A stretch of DNA of 60,578 nt from contig JAQGDQ010001129.1 of assembly GCA_030141605.1 (NCBI GenBank), forward strand, positions 1 through 60,578, given 5' to 3'. This document shows positions 15,590 to 28,500 of this stretch, one piece after another; positions within the stretch are counted from its first letter, which is position 1, and every line of letters begins with the position of its first letter. A model generated the notes under the pieces. The model ran no database searches. It was not told the origin of the DNA and worked only from the letters and a program-made list of their open reading frames with translations. The position numbers and the translations under genes are program-made. Source of the DNA: Tubiluchus corallicola. Its lineage: Eukaryota > Priapulida > Priapulimorpha > Priapulimorphida > Tubiluchidae.

Positions 15590-17127
15590 CCCTCGCCTCT
15601 CTCTCTTCCTGTATTCTCCTCTCAGAAATCTAGCTGGAACCACACTCGTTACATTGCGCAATGTACATATGATGCTGTACTTCATCGTAATCGTAGGGTT
15701 ATTAGTTTGATTACACTACTTCTCTTGTATTAAAGTGCTGATTGTGTTGTAGGCCTACCTAATCTATTAATATAACTATTAGACCTACTAATATAACTAA
15801 TAATTAATAGACCTACTAATATAACGGATAAATGCTTGATCAGTTTACTTCGCAAAAATTGAGATGATTTTATATTGAATTTATATTTATATAATGATCA
15901 ATTTTTTATAACAGATCAATAAACTGCTCAGAGAATTCATTCACTTTATAACCATTGTAAATAAGATAGTGCTTCAAAGACTTTTCTGTCGCTACAGTAT
16001 TTACAATCTTTGAACTGAAGTTTAAAATGACGGACAATGTGTCAACAATCAAGATTTTTGAACTTTTCATATAACACCGGTACTAGGGATTAAATACCGA
16101 GAAATTTCATTCGCCTTCTCTCTCCTCTTTCTCTCTCTCTCTTATTCTCTCTTCACTCTTCAGGTAGAATAGCCACTAAAAGTTAATCTCAGTTACTGTA
16201 CTATTACCTGTGGAGACAGTCGTTCATACAGGACACTTGTCCTGCATAATGTATTTGAATGTCTTTTCTTTTGGGAGTACCAGGATGCGTCCAAGTGCCT
16301 AACTTTTCCAAAATGTTCCACTGTACTACCTCTACTATACCTTCGTCCCGGTATTGTTCAATCATGTGAGCTACTGTTGCACCCATACTCACGTTGTACA
16401 CTATTACCTTTTCAACGCCTAATATCCGATGCATTTCTACGAATTCCACTAAAACAACTACATCATTAAACTCATTCATAATCATAGGCAGGCAAAGGCC
16501 AAATGGGACTTTTGGCTTAATCCAGGTATCAGGAGTATTTAACACTAAAAGTAGGTTCCCCGGATTTCTGTTACAATGTGATCTGGATAGGGCAACTGCA
16601 TATGGAATGTCATTTTCCGTAGGCAATATGCAATAATAAAAGAAAGATGTCCATGGCTGGCCATGGTGATAAGGAATTTCGTCTCTTAGGGCAATTGTGC
16701 TAAGCACACCAGTTTTGCTACTCCAAGACGATCCAGCGCCTATAAAGTACATCATACAAAAGAAAGGCCGGCTTTCTTCTCTGTGCGAATTTGCTACCAT
16801 TCGGATCTTTTTCCCTCCTTTCGGGTGAGTTTCATAGAACGCTGAAAATACAATAGCCTGTCTCCCAATTACGTCCTGCCATTTCTGTTCATCTGAAATT
16901 TCGTTTATTTTCCCACTTACATTTGGACACAAGACAATTTCATTTGTTTCTTGTATCTCCATTGGCAAAAACGGTAGTCCCTCCCGCTTCCTTGGTCTGT
17001 CCAACCGGTCCATCTTGTTCCATACAAAGAAATATGTATAAAATAATGAACTCAGCACAATTATCATCATAGTTTTTAGTGAAGATCGGAACTTCCGCGG
17101 AAGTGTCATCACCGCCTTTGGTGCCAT
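14847..17127 (-). CDS. Family 92 glycosyltransferase (DUF23), type II membrane protein
   Basis: Two exons, 17127-16208 and 15345-14847, join across an 862-base intron (donor CACAG|GTAATA, acceptor TTTTTTAAG|GTAC, phase 2) into 472 residues. The first ATG (MAPKAVMT) follows a short leader without another ATG. Residues 19-36 are a signal anchor, then a stem, then the GT92 domain: FGLCLPMIMNEFNDVVVLVE and HRILGVEKVIVYN, then GIVEVVQW and QVSCMNDCLHRYKNAFLW leading to DMDE (319-322), the likely metal-binding DxD. GT92 enzymes, known from nematode and vertebrate members, transfer galactose to glycans in the Golgi; the acceptor here is unknown. All landmarks are in order with no stops, so the gene looks functional. 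The exon junction recreates the conserved CLHRYKNAFLW, strong support for the model. Confidence 0.9.
15530..15582 (-). repeat. (TC)n microsatellite in the family 92 glycosyltransferase intron
   Basis: About 26 uninterrupted TC units within a wider CT-rich zone (15400-15615). It lies in the intron between the two coding exons. Frames with long Ser-Leu or Arg-Glu runs here are artefacts. Confidence 0.95.
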
Positions 17128-18035
17128 AATTATATAAAATTGTCTCACTGGCTATTATATCGTACACTTTTTCTTGAGTTAACACTATTAGTGACAGTCA
17201 CATAGCTCATACCTGCGCACAAAAGCGGTTAAATGTTATCCTGGGGTAAACTTCATTTTACCTAACTTTAACCATGTTTAACAGAAAAACACGTCGCATA
17301 AACTTTTTGCACCGCAGTGGCCGTGATCATAAAAACCCTGTTCCAACGGACCACATTCAGGTACACCTATTACACTCCGTAACGCGGAAAACCAATAACA
17401 AAACCTGCTTCCTGCAACACGCTCGTCAGAGCAGAACGATGTTACGGCAGAGCTGTTATTAGCCTTTCATTTGATGTCTGCGACTTTCATACTTTGAAAT
17501 GGTAGTCGACTAGTCGGTAGATCATATTCCTATTACCATTTAATTACTGGCAGCTTTTTACAAAATAACCCTGTCGTGTTTCCAGCATGAAAGTTAGTAT
17601 TTTGCATTAATGATAAAAGTCATCTAGACTCAGTTTGAATCATGTTGCAAGCACGTACGTTTAGCGTCAAAAATTAATGTTATAGAAGACCTGTAATTTG
17701 GGTGATAATGCTGCAGCATATTAAAATGTGACTGGTAAATATGTGACTTTCAGACTCCAGTGGTTTACATAGACTGCTCATTGAAGCACCCGACGAAATT
17801 AAAATGACTTTGCAAAAAAATACGAACAATGTTACGAATAATTTACATAGAGTTTACTAAATGCCAACATTATTTTAAAAGCGACAAACTTAGTTTTGTA
17901 ATTCATTCTATCTTGTATTATGCCCTCCAGAACCGATCCTGTAATTATTAAAACACTGGCAACATTAAAATGATCATTAGTGGTTGTTGATTATGTATTA
18001 TATAATTATTTGTGATCATTATATAAAATCTAATC
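17128..18035. other. 5' flank of the family 92 glycosyltransferase gene; no other gene seen
   Basis: Presumed promoter and 5' UTR of the minus-strand gene lie just above 17127. No TATA element can be assigned with confidence. A 62-codon + frame at 17274-17462 shows no recognisable content. Confidence 0.4.
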
Positions 18036-18125
18036 ATTTTTATTACATTGTATTTTATTTAATTTTAGTATTTGTATTTTACATGGTCTTAGCTACCGGA
18101 ATAAAAATTTAAATTTAATTTAATA
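18036..18125 (+). mobile_element. LINE 3' tail (plus orientation)
   Basis: CTTAGCTACCGGAATAAAAA followed by TTTAAATTTAATTTAAT units is a LINE-type 3' end with a short-repeat tail. Upstream 3' UTR limits are unclear. Confidence 0.45.
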
Positions 18126-18332
18126 ATAATACTGTAATTGTCATTGTTCTGCTTCAGTCATAATTACTGAAATACGAAATAATTAATTATCGAAGGCTTG
18201 CTTTGCACCGTTATAATGTGACATCCGTCCGTTTTTATTAGATAAATATTGTGAACAAATTATAATTAATGCTTGTTTAACTACTAGCAACCAATCACTT
18301 CCGAAGGCCTATTTCACAGTGAGTAGTTAAAT

Positions 18333-18950
18333 TTAAGACTGAATTCCGCGAGAATTCCAGTACAACCATAAAAGCAGTATTAAAGACTTGTTTATTAACA
18401 TTTTTGTTACTGTCGAAAGTTGACCCTGGACTTGAGGAACTGCTGCCGCCACTTTTTCATAGATACTGTCAAATTGCTTATTCCAGGATAATGAATTGTT
18501 TACCTTAATACCTAAATATTTTACTGTGTTAGTTTTATTGATTTGATCATTTCCAATTTGTAAACGCGTGTTTGAGATATCATTGTTATTTAGGAAAGGA
18601 GGTAATATCATGAAGTCTGTTCTGTTGTTCATTCTGAGCTTGTAATATGTAAATTCTTGTCAGTTTTTTGATAAGTCTTGTTCCAGCTGGTACTTTGTGA
18701 TGTTAATGTTTTCATGTGGCAAGAAAATTGTGTTGTCTGCATACTGAGTGATATGAGAATACTGTAATACATTGTTAATATCGTTTTCATATAGACTAAA
18801 TAAAAGTGGTCCTAGTATTTTCCTTGGCCGGTGATACTCCTCACTCTGTATTATCATTGTCGCATTCTGAAAACATGTTATTGGGTAATTTAGTCTTTGC
18901 TGTCTATTATGGAGATAAATAGGAATTAATTTTAGGGTATAACATAACAT
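18333..18950 (-). mobile_element. LINE reverse transcriptase relic, minus strand
   Basis: Minus-strand frames give YLHNRQQRLNYPI, KILGPLLFSLYENDINNV, then TQYADNTIFLP (the YADD box with the second D changed to N), and after a frame break LQIGNDQINKTNTVKYLGIK and NNSLSWNKQF. These are consecutive blocks of a CR1/Jockey-type reverse transcriptase palm and thumb. The D-to-N change in the catalytic box and the frame break show it is inactive. Both ends are truncated. Confidence 0.85.
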
Positions 18951-19048
18951 GTTCCAGGAAAATGTTATGTAACACCCTGTATGCCGTGATGTAGTCAGAT
19001 CTGCCTATGGCAGTGATCAATAGATACGTACGCCTCTGCTTCAGCAAT

Positions 19049-19072
19049 GTTCAATTCAATTCAATTCAACTT
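19049..19072 (-). repeat. TTCAA pentamer run, minus-strand LINE tail remnant
   Basis: TTCAATTCAATTCAATTCAA is the reverse complement of the TTGAA-type tails that end LINE copies elsewhere in the window (14632, 35958). It lies about 370 bases upstream of the MGAT4C-like start codon. Confidence 0.4.
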
Positions 19073-19437
19073 TCAACTTGTCGCGCGCAATCACTGGTCG
19101 TGTGGCCCGTGGTGAGAATTTGACAAACGTGAACTATCATAGATTCCTGGTACTGAACGCAATAAGTTCTTTATCGATATCTTTTTCCTATTTTTGTTGG
19201 TGTAGTAAGAAATAAACTGTGCGGTTTGTCACAGTCTTGTTGCGTTTGCTTCTTTAGTTTCGGTTTCTATAAAAGTTGTGACCTTGATTGTACAGCTAAG
19301 TTGCTACTCATGATCATTTGCGTTCAAGAAGTTAAAACGTCATTACTTAAAAAGTAAAAATTTTAGATCCGTACGATGTGCCAGTTGGTAGCACAGTACA
19401 AGTCTGTGTTAATAGCCGCCACTCCGCGATTAATACT

Positions 19438-19546
19438 ATGATAGCAAAAAAATTAAAAGCGTGTGTGTTTGTTCTCGTGTTGGTAATTGCGTTGTTTATG
19501 GTTGTAACGGATTTAATTTGGATAACCCGCAGTTATGTTTTTAATG
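19438..19546 (+). CDS. MGAT4C: MGAT4C-like exon 1 (signal anchor)
   Basis: Encodes 36 residues with a short basic N-terminus (IAKKLK) and a hydrophobic segment VFVLVLVIALFMVV, then a GTGAGT donor (phase 1). This is the type II anchor expected of a Golgi glycosyltransferase. Confidence 0.75.
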
Positions 19547-22500
19547 GTGAGTATTTCTTCTGTTTTATCATCTGAACAACTGCTTTCGTGGGTGGGCATC
19601 TAAAGTATCATGCAGTTATGGGAGTAACCATAATTAATGGTGACTGGCGACCCCACATCGATATAATTTCGACAAAAATATCTAAAAACAGTAATAGTTA
19701 GATGTACAAGAAATTATTTAAATAACGAAAATTTACTGGTATTATGTAATAGGTTACTACTGTACTGTTTTATTGGGATTTGCATATGGTAGGCGCTGCT
19801 TAATAGTAATAGACTCATTTTGGGATATAAGTGTTCTGACCCAATTAACCGACTAATTCAATTAGCCGAGCGTGTAGCCTATTATTACTATAGAAGTATG
19901 AGTCATCACTTGTCAGCTTAGTATGCATTGCAAAGGCTTTAAATGAATTTTAAAAATGAATTAGTGTTGAAGCTGCTATGTGCAATTATTTAGAATACTA
20001 ATTTATATAAGTGAGTTAATAAAAAAGAAATAAAAATTGCACAAAATTACAAAATTCTCGAGAAGTCGGTTTGCTTCATTTCTTCACAAAGAAGTTGGTT
20101 TGTGAAATTCTCATATTGCTAAAAACATTGAAAAACTGTTGCTGTGTCGTTTGAATTGCTGTTGATGATGACCTTGTTTTCAATTGTGAAAAGCAGTGGG
20201 AACTTCAATCGCAAACTGCTAGAGAAGCGATTAAATGTTTAGTTTCCACATATGATGAGCTTAACAGCAGCGGACAAGCGGATGACAGATTTAAAGCGAA
20301 ATTGTTACGCTAACATATTAACACATATGATAAAGGTACTGTATTTGCTTATAAACAAAGCTGGACCTAACTTGACTGTTTCTATGTATATTACAGTGCA
20401 CAAAATCGACGTAAAGAGCCATAAAATCAGTAAAAGCTCTTTGGACTCCCACACAAGTGTCTTATTTTAAGTACATAAAATAAAAGTAAAAAAGTATTTA
20501 GTCAATTATGTGGAGTTATTTGAGTCAATTACCGACAATTTTATACCTGTTTGAATTGCGGCCCATTTCAGACATTTTTTAGTCAATTAGGCTACTGATT
20601 CTATTAACGAGTCTGACAAGTGGTGCATACTGTAATACCAGTTTAGAACTATTACGAATTCTTCAATAAAAATTTTCACTGTTCATTATTAAGAATTGTA
20701 GAACATTTATACTAGATTAAGTTGTCATAACCCTAATATATAAAATGATGCAATATAGGGTATATTGACCACAACCCAAAATGATGTAAAGGCAAACTAT
20801 ATAATCACATCTATGCAGGACCTGTACACTGGAATAACGTGTCGGTGGAAGTAAAAGCGTAGTTGTATGCTACAAGCTTTAAGAAAAGTAGTCAGAAAAA
20901 AGCAATTCTCAATTCATATTAAAAAATATTATAATAACAATAATTTGGTATCCTAAAAAAAGACAATTTATAACTTAAATTATGTTTAAAAGGAGCTAAA
21001 ACAATTAATTGTCAAATAGCAGTACTGATTTGCTTTATGTTTCATCATCTGTTTTTTCTCCCTCATCACCAGGGCCCGAAAATTTTCATGGACTGGCAGA
21101 CGTGGGGCCCTTTTTCTGGTGGCTCATCACAAATTTTTATTTAAAATATTTTTCAAAATTTTAGTTTCTTACCCTAATACTTGCTATTCACTAAAGTTGA
21201 AAGTTACAACTTGCCATGAAAGTTATTACTTTTTGGGGGGCATTCGCATGCATACATAATTTGTCCTCATGTGCTCAAATACTTCTGCCAATAAAACAAC
21301 TGCTAATAAAGCCATTTGTGTACAGGGGTTTGTGTATTATGCGGCTATTGTGGGAGAGCTTGTTCTATCAATAGGCCTGCAGCTATGAAGACAAGATTTA
21401 CTGGTTTTTACAACAACATTGCTTTTCTGCTCTGGGCTCCCCCACTCCCCAGCATACGGTACAAATACTTCAAGCACCACATAACATTCTAAAAGTTTTA
21501 TGTGTTACCTTGCTGTCAGTTGATTTCAAAATCTGGCTTCAAACTATAATTACTCTTTCAAGTGGCTTTGCCACCTATGCTATTCACCAACAAGTAAATG
21601 CCCTAATATCATGTAAACTTCACAGTTTAATTATTTTATAGCACTTGTAATCATAAATACTACCTTCTGTAAAATTTTGAGCAACATTGGATGTAAGAAA
21701 TGTATTGGTGGGTGAGATAGTTTGCAGAGTGATTATTTTCATATTGCGTCCCAGCAAAACAATCAGAAAAGTGATTTAAGTGAGCTATACGTAATCAAGA
21801 GCTCCTTAGTATAGGTCTAAGAAACTTCAAGGAACATCTTATTGAGTGTTGCTAATCAAAGAAAAACTGATTATGGCTATGGTGATAGACCATTTATGAT
21901 AATGGCACTGATGATGATGAAATTGATACTCAGTAGGCCTGCAAGATACACTGAGTCACACTGTTGCTTTGAACCTTACTTAATTAGAATTTATTTGTAC
22001 CATTAACTTATTTTCACATATACTGAGTGAAGAGAAGTAGTATGTGAAAATGTGAAGCTTGCAATACCAATCTTTGTCTTTGGATAACACTTTATGCTTT
22101 GTATAATGTAACAATATAAATGTTTTTACAAAATCCTTTATTGAACTTACAAAAGTATTTATTATATATATTTATAAAGTAGTCATATACACTGACGTGA
22201 TAGATTCAGTAGTGATGTTTCAGTAGTACTTTGACGTAACAAACTGTTCTGTACTGTTACTCATTGTGTTTGTACCCCTAACAAAATGTTATGTACCATA
22301 TATTTTCAGAACTGTAAAAGCAAAAATCCAGTACTCAAAAAAACAGAGCATTTTAAAATGTAGTCTGCTAGATACAGGAATGTAGCAGTCCATCACCTAG
22401 GTTACAAGAACTTTAGACTTAATGTGTCCAAATTGCCTTGTGTACAAATGACCTATGTGTCCAAAGTGCCTATATATATATCCTAATGTTTTGTGGCAAA

Positions 22501-25500
22501 GCATTCTATGTCGAAATATCTGTCCACCTTTCAGCTAATTTAATCTAGGATAGTAGTTCTTTTAGGTAAGACAATGAATTGACAGAGATTGTTTAACCAT
22601 GTGCGGATGAGCGTACATCCTTCGTGAATAGACATTTTAGTGGTCGATCATCAATTTACTGCCCTTCTCAGCATTGCTTAACTTTGTTTGTTAAGTACTT
22701 ACTTTGACCATCAGCTGTTTCTCTTTGATGATACAGGTACAATTTAAAAGTAGTGATGTGCTAAAGAAAACCGTACTAACTTGCCATAATGTTAAAATGT
22801 ATCTCGAACTAACAACTACTTCATTCTGTTTGTTTTAATTAAAGTTTAATGAACGCATGTTTGAATTAGTGTTTATGCTAGTATGTCCAAAATGTGCAAT
22901 TCAGTTCAATTCAATCAATTTTATTTCCTTAACATTCGTTTCCAATTACAATATATAGAAGTAGCAAATTTCAATAATATTTGAGTAGGAGCAGCAAAAG
23001 ACCCCTTGGTTACTAACTCAGCTGCTACTTTTTTAACAACAAAAATTTTTCTTAATAAGTGGTAACTTTTATGTGATAATGTCCATTAGTTTTTGAAGGG
23101 AAAGGGCTAAATTAGTTACGCTAAAGATACTTCGTTTTGCTAGTAATTACTAATCAAAAAATTTACCGCAGAGAACTAAACTAAAATTACGATGGATAAT
23201 TACAGAATATTGGAAGCACTAAATTAGCATGTTAATGTAATAATAGCAGATTACAACTAGTGTATCATGCATGAGCTCAAAAAGTAGAAATCATAAGCAG
23301 AAACATGCATACGATATAAACTACTGGCAAAAGTAATACAAACAAGTACAATGAAAAAGGAAACAAAAAGTATTAAAGCTTAAATATCTTATGTCTATCA
23401 GTCCGAAGGCAAATAAAAGGCAAACAAAAAAATCATTATTCATCTCAAAGCAAAGCAAAACAAAAAATCAGCTCAAAGCAAAGCAAAACAAAAGATGTGC
23501 AGTATTACACTTGGTATTTGGCTGTTATTATAGAAATTTTCTGCATTACTAAATACAATTACTACATGTAATTTATTAGTCAGTTTTTCAAACCTAAAAT
23601 CATCATAGTCTATACATATGGAGAAAAGTCTTACGTTCGTACAAACGTTGTTAAATTCAAAGAAAACTAGTTTATCAGACTCCTTAATGACTAACCAGTT
23701 AACTTTTGTTAGCCTGTATATAAGCAATTCACTGAACTTTCCGCAAAACGCAAATTAAAAATTAACTGTAACAAGTGAAACACAAATATGAAAATAGAAG
23801 ATCTCTGGATAAATGTTAAAAGTAAGTGTGAATAAAAAAAATATCATTTTTGCTATTATATTCAGGCACCCTAACACTGATGTTTTACCATTTCATTTGG
23901 AAATGGAATGTATTCATGCATATATTAACCGGACAGGGAAAGTGTTATGTAGCAGGTGATATGGATGTCCAGCCTCTTGCAACATGAAGAAAAACAGTAC
24001 ATTTGTTCGTATTTATCTATACTTGTGCTACTTTTAGTGTCAAAATATGCCCGAAAGTCCTGAGCTGGATTTTACTAACTTTATTACGTTTTACCTGAAA
24101 ATGAATGATATAATTATAAGTAAATTTGGTAAGTTTAACATAAGATGTTATAACTAATTGCATAACATCTGAAAAATTGTACAAAATTGTAATTTAGATG
24201 ATAATATTTTGCAAAATTAAGAAGACTTACGTCTTGGCATCTCTTAGCCCTCTTGCTGCGAAAAACGTTATTGAAATACATCAATACAGTATGACCGTGC
24301 ACAGAAAAATGCCTTCTTTGTTAGTAGAGTTGCAAGTAGTAGAGGCGTGTGTACACTTAAATATAGAGGTGTTAAGTTATGGAAGTCCCTTTTACCAGAT
24401 TTACTGTCAGGCACACTGCTTAAGTTTCGAAAAAAAACATTAATGATTTCACTAATTTTAATTTTACCACTATAATTAAAGTACTGCTCTACATCTCTAT
24501 AAGTAACACTTTTTTATTTATAAGTTATATTTAATTTATTTGTTTTCTTCTTCTTGTTCATATAGAACCTGTTTGCTCTTTGAGAATGTATACATGAAGG
24601 TATGACATACTTAATTGCTTCCATCTTTATGTGGACCATTACTTCAGGTAATTGTGCTACAATTTATGTGACTATAAGTGCAACAACATAATATGGTAAC
24701 ATAACATGCATGAGTTGTTAAATTTAACTTAGTTAAATCTTCCTGTATTTTATATGTGTTATTCCAAGAGCATGTCAGCTTGATTTATATACCTAGCAAT
24801 ATTATATGAATGCAAAATGCTTTTCTTTAGTGTATTAATTGAGTTATAGCATTAAAGTTTACATAACATCATATAATGATTACTCTAAGTTTTGTTGTTA
24901 TTATTGTGATAATTCTTTTTTCTTCACCTTGGCAATTTTTTATTAACTAAGTTATATATGCTAATTAATTGAGTACTTTAATAATGTAGAAAGTAAAGCT
25001 TTAGTTTTCAAATTATCAAACTAGTTTCACATAGCAACGTTCTTCTTTGTCGTCAGCTTATTTCGTTATTAGTTATGTGCGTATTAGTGTAAAGCGACTG
25101 TATGATGATATTTTTTCTGCTTGTTGCCATGCTGACTCATGGAATGCTTAATTATAAAATAAAATTATATACATATATAATATTTACATGTTTTCTTTTA
25201 GCGAAATTTATTTTTAAATAGATAGCTCAACATTTAGACAATATTTACAATTGTTAACTTGCCTATAAAATGATACAGTATTATTATGCATACGACTCTG
25301 ATTTAGAATTAATATTTTGATGTGCTTTGTAACATTTGTTTGGTTTCGAGTATTATTATTGGATGATATTAATTATTTTAATTAATCTGTATGATGTATT
25401 GCTTCTTCCATTGTAATCTACTGTGTTTATGTACACAAATTTGTTTTCCTGTTCAATTAGTCAGACTATTTTATTTGTTAATTTTTTGCTTTGTTAAATC

Positions 25501-28500
25501 ACTATTAAGTTTAATTATTTGTTTGAATTATAATTAATTTTTAAATTATTGTACTCATTACATTAAGTTGCAGACTGTTTGGCATTATTCACTAACTATT
25601 CAAAAACCGACGTGGGTGGCTACTTTGTTCATAAGTTGTATTTATTAATGTTGTTTTTTTGTTTAGGATAAAAATAAATAATTTGATTTTGATTTTTGAA
25701 TTTGATTTGTTAGCTCAGCTACAATTAAGTAAGGTTTATTACTGCACTCGGTAAATGCTGTATTTGAGCCTGCGATGTACTGGGAGTGATTTTAGCTGAC
25801 ACTGGTGAATTTTAACCTGTAATTGTTTACCGTGCACTTTCGCTATGGAACATGCTTCTCATTACATCGTACAGCTATTTGACCTTTCAGGAAGATTAAT
25901 TAATTGCTTTCATAAAAAATTATGCCGGATTGTACAGACCTATTGACATAACTCTTAGGTGCAATTTATAGTCGTGATTCATGTTTATGGGTAGGTATAC
26001 TGTGGTATGCAAAGAAAAGCAGGAAGAGAGGGGGAGAGCAGAAAGAAAGAGAGAGACACAGAGAGAACTCAGATATGCTCATAGGCAGTAGAGAAAGAGC
26101 GAAGAAGATGAAAAAGAGAAGGAGACATACAGAGGAGAAATATAGAAACACATACTGTCATGCACACATGCACACCCTCACACAAATGTACACACCCTTT
26201 CACACACATGCATGCACACACACACGCACACCTAACATTCGTTTTAAATATATTGTTTAAAAAACTAAGCATATATTGATAATAAATAGCCCTATCTAAT
26301 TGACGCATTTTTAATAATACTGTAAAATTGTGCGTCAATTTTACAATTTTGTGATGTTAATATGAGGGCAAATCAATTCTTGATATCAGTGTTTAACAGT
26401 AACATAAACATGAAAAGCTCTTCAAATAGCTTTATAGCAAATGCATTCTTTTATACAGAATGATCGTACTTTGCACTGTTTGCCATTCAACTATTATAAA
26501 AAATTTTGAGATTCCTGCTTTTCAACTGCATACATGTGTTTAGATTTACCTGGCTTGTCAGTGACACTGATTAGTCTGATTATGCTGGTGACGTGTGCAG
26601 ACGTGCACAATGTATCAAACCCTGCCTACTTCAAATTTTGTCACAAGTTTGGCCCGATACAAAAGGATGATAGGGCAGCTTTAATGTCATTATTTAGTCA
26701 TCAGCTGGACAAAGTTTTCCAACCTCTTGTTTTGTAAATCAGCCTAGGAAATTGATAGAAATTACAATGCGATTTGTTTGTTGTTGCGCACAAGCTAAGT
26801 AAAAACAGCGTGATTGACTTTGACCGATTTATGTTTTTAGAAAAACTGTGCCATGATTTTGTCATATGGAAAAACTTCAAATCAGTTTTTTCTTTTTATT
26901 ACAAACTGTATATGTAACCGTCATTCTTGAACTATGTCAAAATTAATAGAAAAGAAAAACGAAATATGAAAGCTGGATTCCTTGGATACCAGAACGGAAG
27001 TTACATGAGAGTACCCATAGCACTGTGCTTACTTGATTTTGCATTATTATGAAAAGAGAAATAGCCTAATGGTCATGGTATATGCTTAGCGGCTCAAATT
27101 AAGCAATGCTGAGGCTTGTCAGTTGTCAGTGAATGGGTGTGCGATTACCTGGTTCAGTGCTCATACTGCCTGGCTGATTTCTTTTATTATGACCCTAGAA
27201 TCTACTCGTGGAGTGAGATGTATTCAAATCCAAATCCGATCGTGGCTGAGACACTTATGCTCATTCAGTGATTGCTCTTAGAAAATTATTCCTGAAACAT
27301 GTTTCAGTCCTGTCACAGCCATCTACATTAAGTATGCCCTACCACTGGGAGCTGGATATGATGTTGCACAGTTCTGAACTGTATAAAAATGAAAAGTATT
27401 AAATATTGGATGGTATTTAATTTTGCACATATCATAGAACTATTTGTCTTACTAAATTAAATGATTCTATTGAAATATATTAAACTGACAGTTTTGTACT
27501 AAATTAAGACCCAATGAATGTACTTGAAAAGCTTTTATTATAATAATTACATTGTTGCATTAAATTTTTGCTGCCTAGCAACATAGAGAAAATAACCATA
27601 CATTGTTCATATTCTTTAAGTTATTCCTAAAGAGTTTATCATTGGGTATATAATAACTATTATAGCTTATATTTGTTTTATTCAGATTGCAGAAGCAAGC
27701 ACAAAGATTTGGGAAATGCATTTCAGTTTTTGGTGCAGGTGAGGTTGTTTGTCTGCAGCTATAAATTTTTAGGTCACCCGACTTTCCTAGTCTGTGAACC
27801 TTATGCCGTCATCTGTTCACAATTTAAGCCAGTTATACCTGAACCAAGTAGGGCACCCTTGAGATTTTTGGTACAGTATGTGGCAACTCGGAATAGGTCA
27901 AAAGTCAATGTCAAAGGTCATCATGGAGGCATACGCCAAACAGGGTTAAACAAGTAGAAACCTCAACAGCTGCACAGCAATGGTAGGTATAGTGGGAGGT
28001 TCAGAGTCAGTTCAATGCGAGGAATAAGAGTTGTATGTCACTTACTGACAACACAATATGGACAAAAAGACTTTTATCTTCTCCCTTGCGAAGAGAGGAT
28101 CTAGGATTGTGAGTATAAAGGGTGAATCTGTCAACTCAGTGCTAGCTATTAGAGCAAGATGTCGGTCACCTATTAACTAATCTTTATTAATAGTCATTCT
28201 AGTCAGTCACCTAATCTACTATATAATTATTAATAAGCCCCTCCTCGGGTGGAGTATCCTGTCTGAATAATTGCAGCTATAAGGTTATAAAGGCAGGCTT
28301 TGCACCTCAAAATTTCAAGTGTAGATATTAGGCAGTAAATAGTGAGTGGGGCTACAATTTTTGGGCTACTGACTCTCCCTCCTTCACGAGTGAGGTAGGG
28401 AGGATCCGGAATGGAGGGTATAGTCAGCTCAATGAAAGGAATTTTCAATGAGTGGCACCTTTTGATTTTAAAATATTTTTTCTGTCCCCAGGGGTGAAGG

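Noticed and set aside
16394-17185. Plus-strand 16394-16636 and minus-strand 16940-17185 ORFs
   Set aside because: Other-frame shadows of the family 92 glycosyltransferase first exon.
26534-26737. 67-codon ATG-led ORF with a signal-peptide-like start in MGAT4C-like intron 1
   Set aside because: No recognisable family, splice sites or polyadenylation signal. Short hydrophobic ORFs are expected by chance in T-rich DNA.
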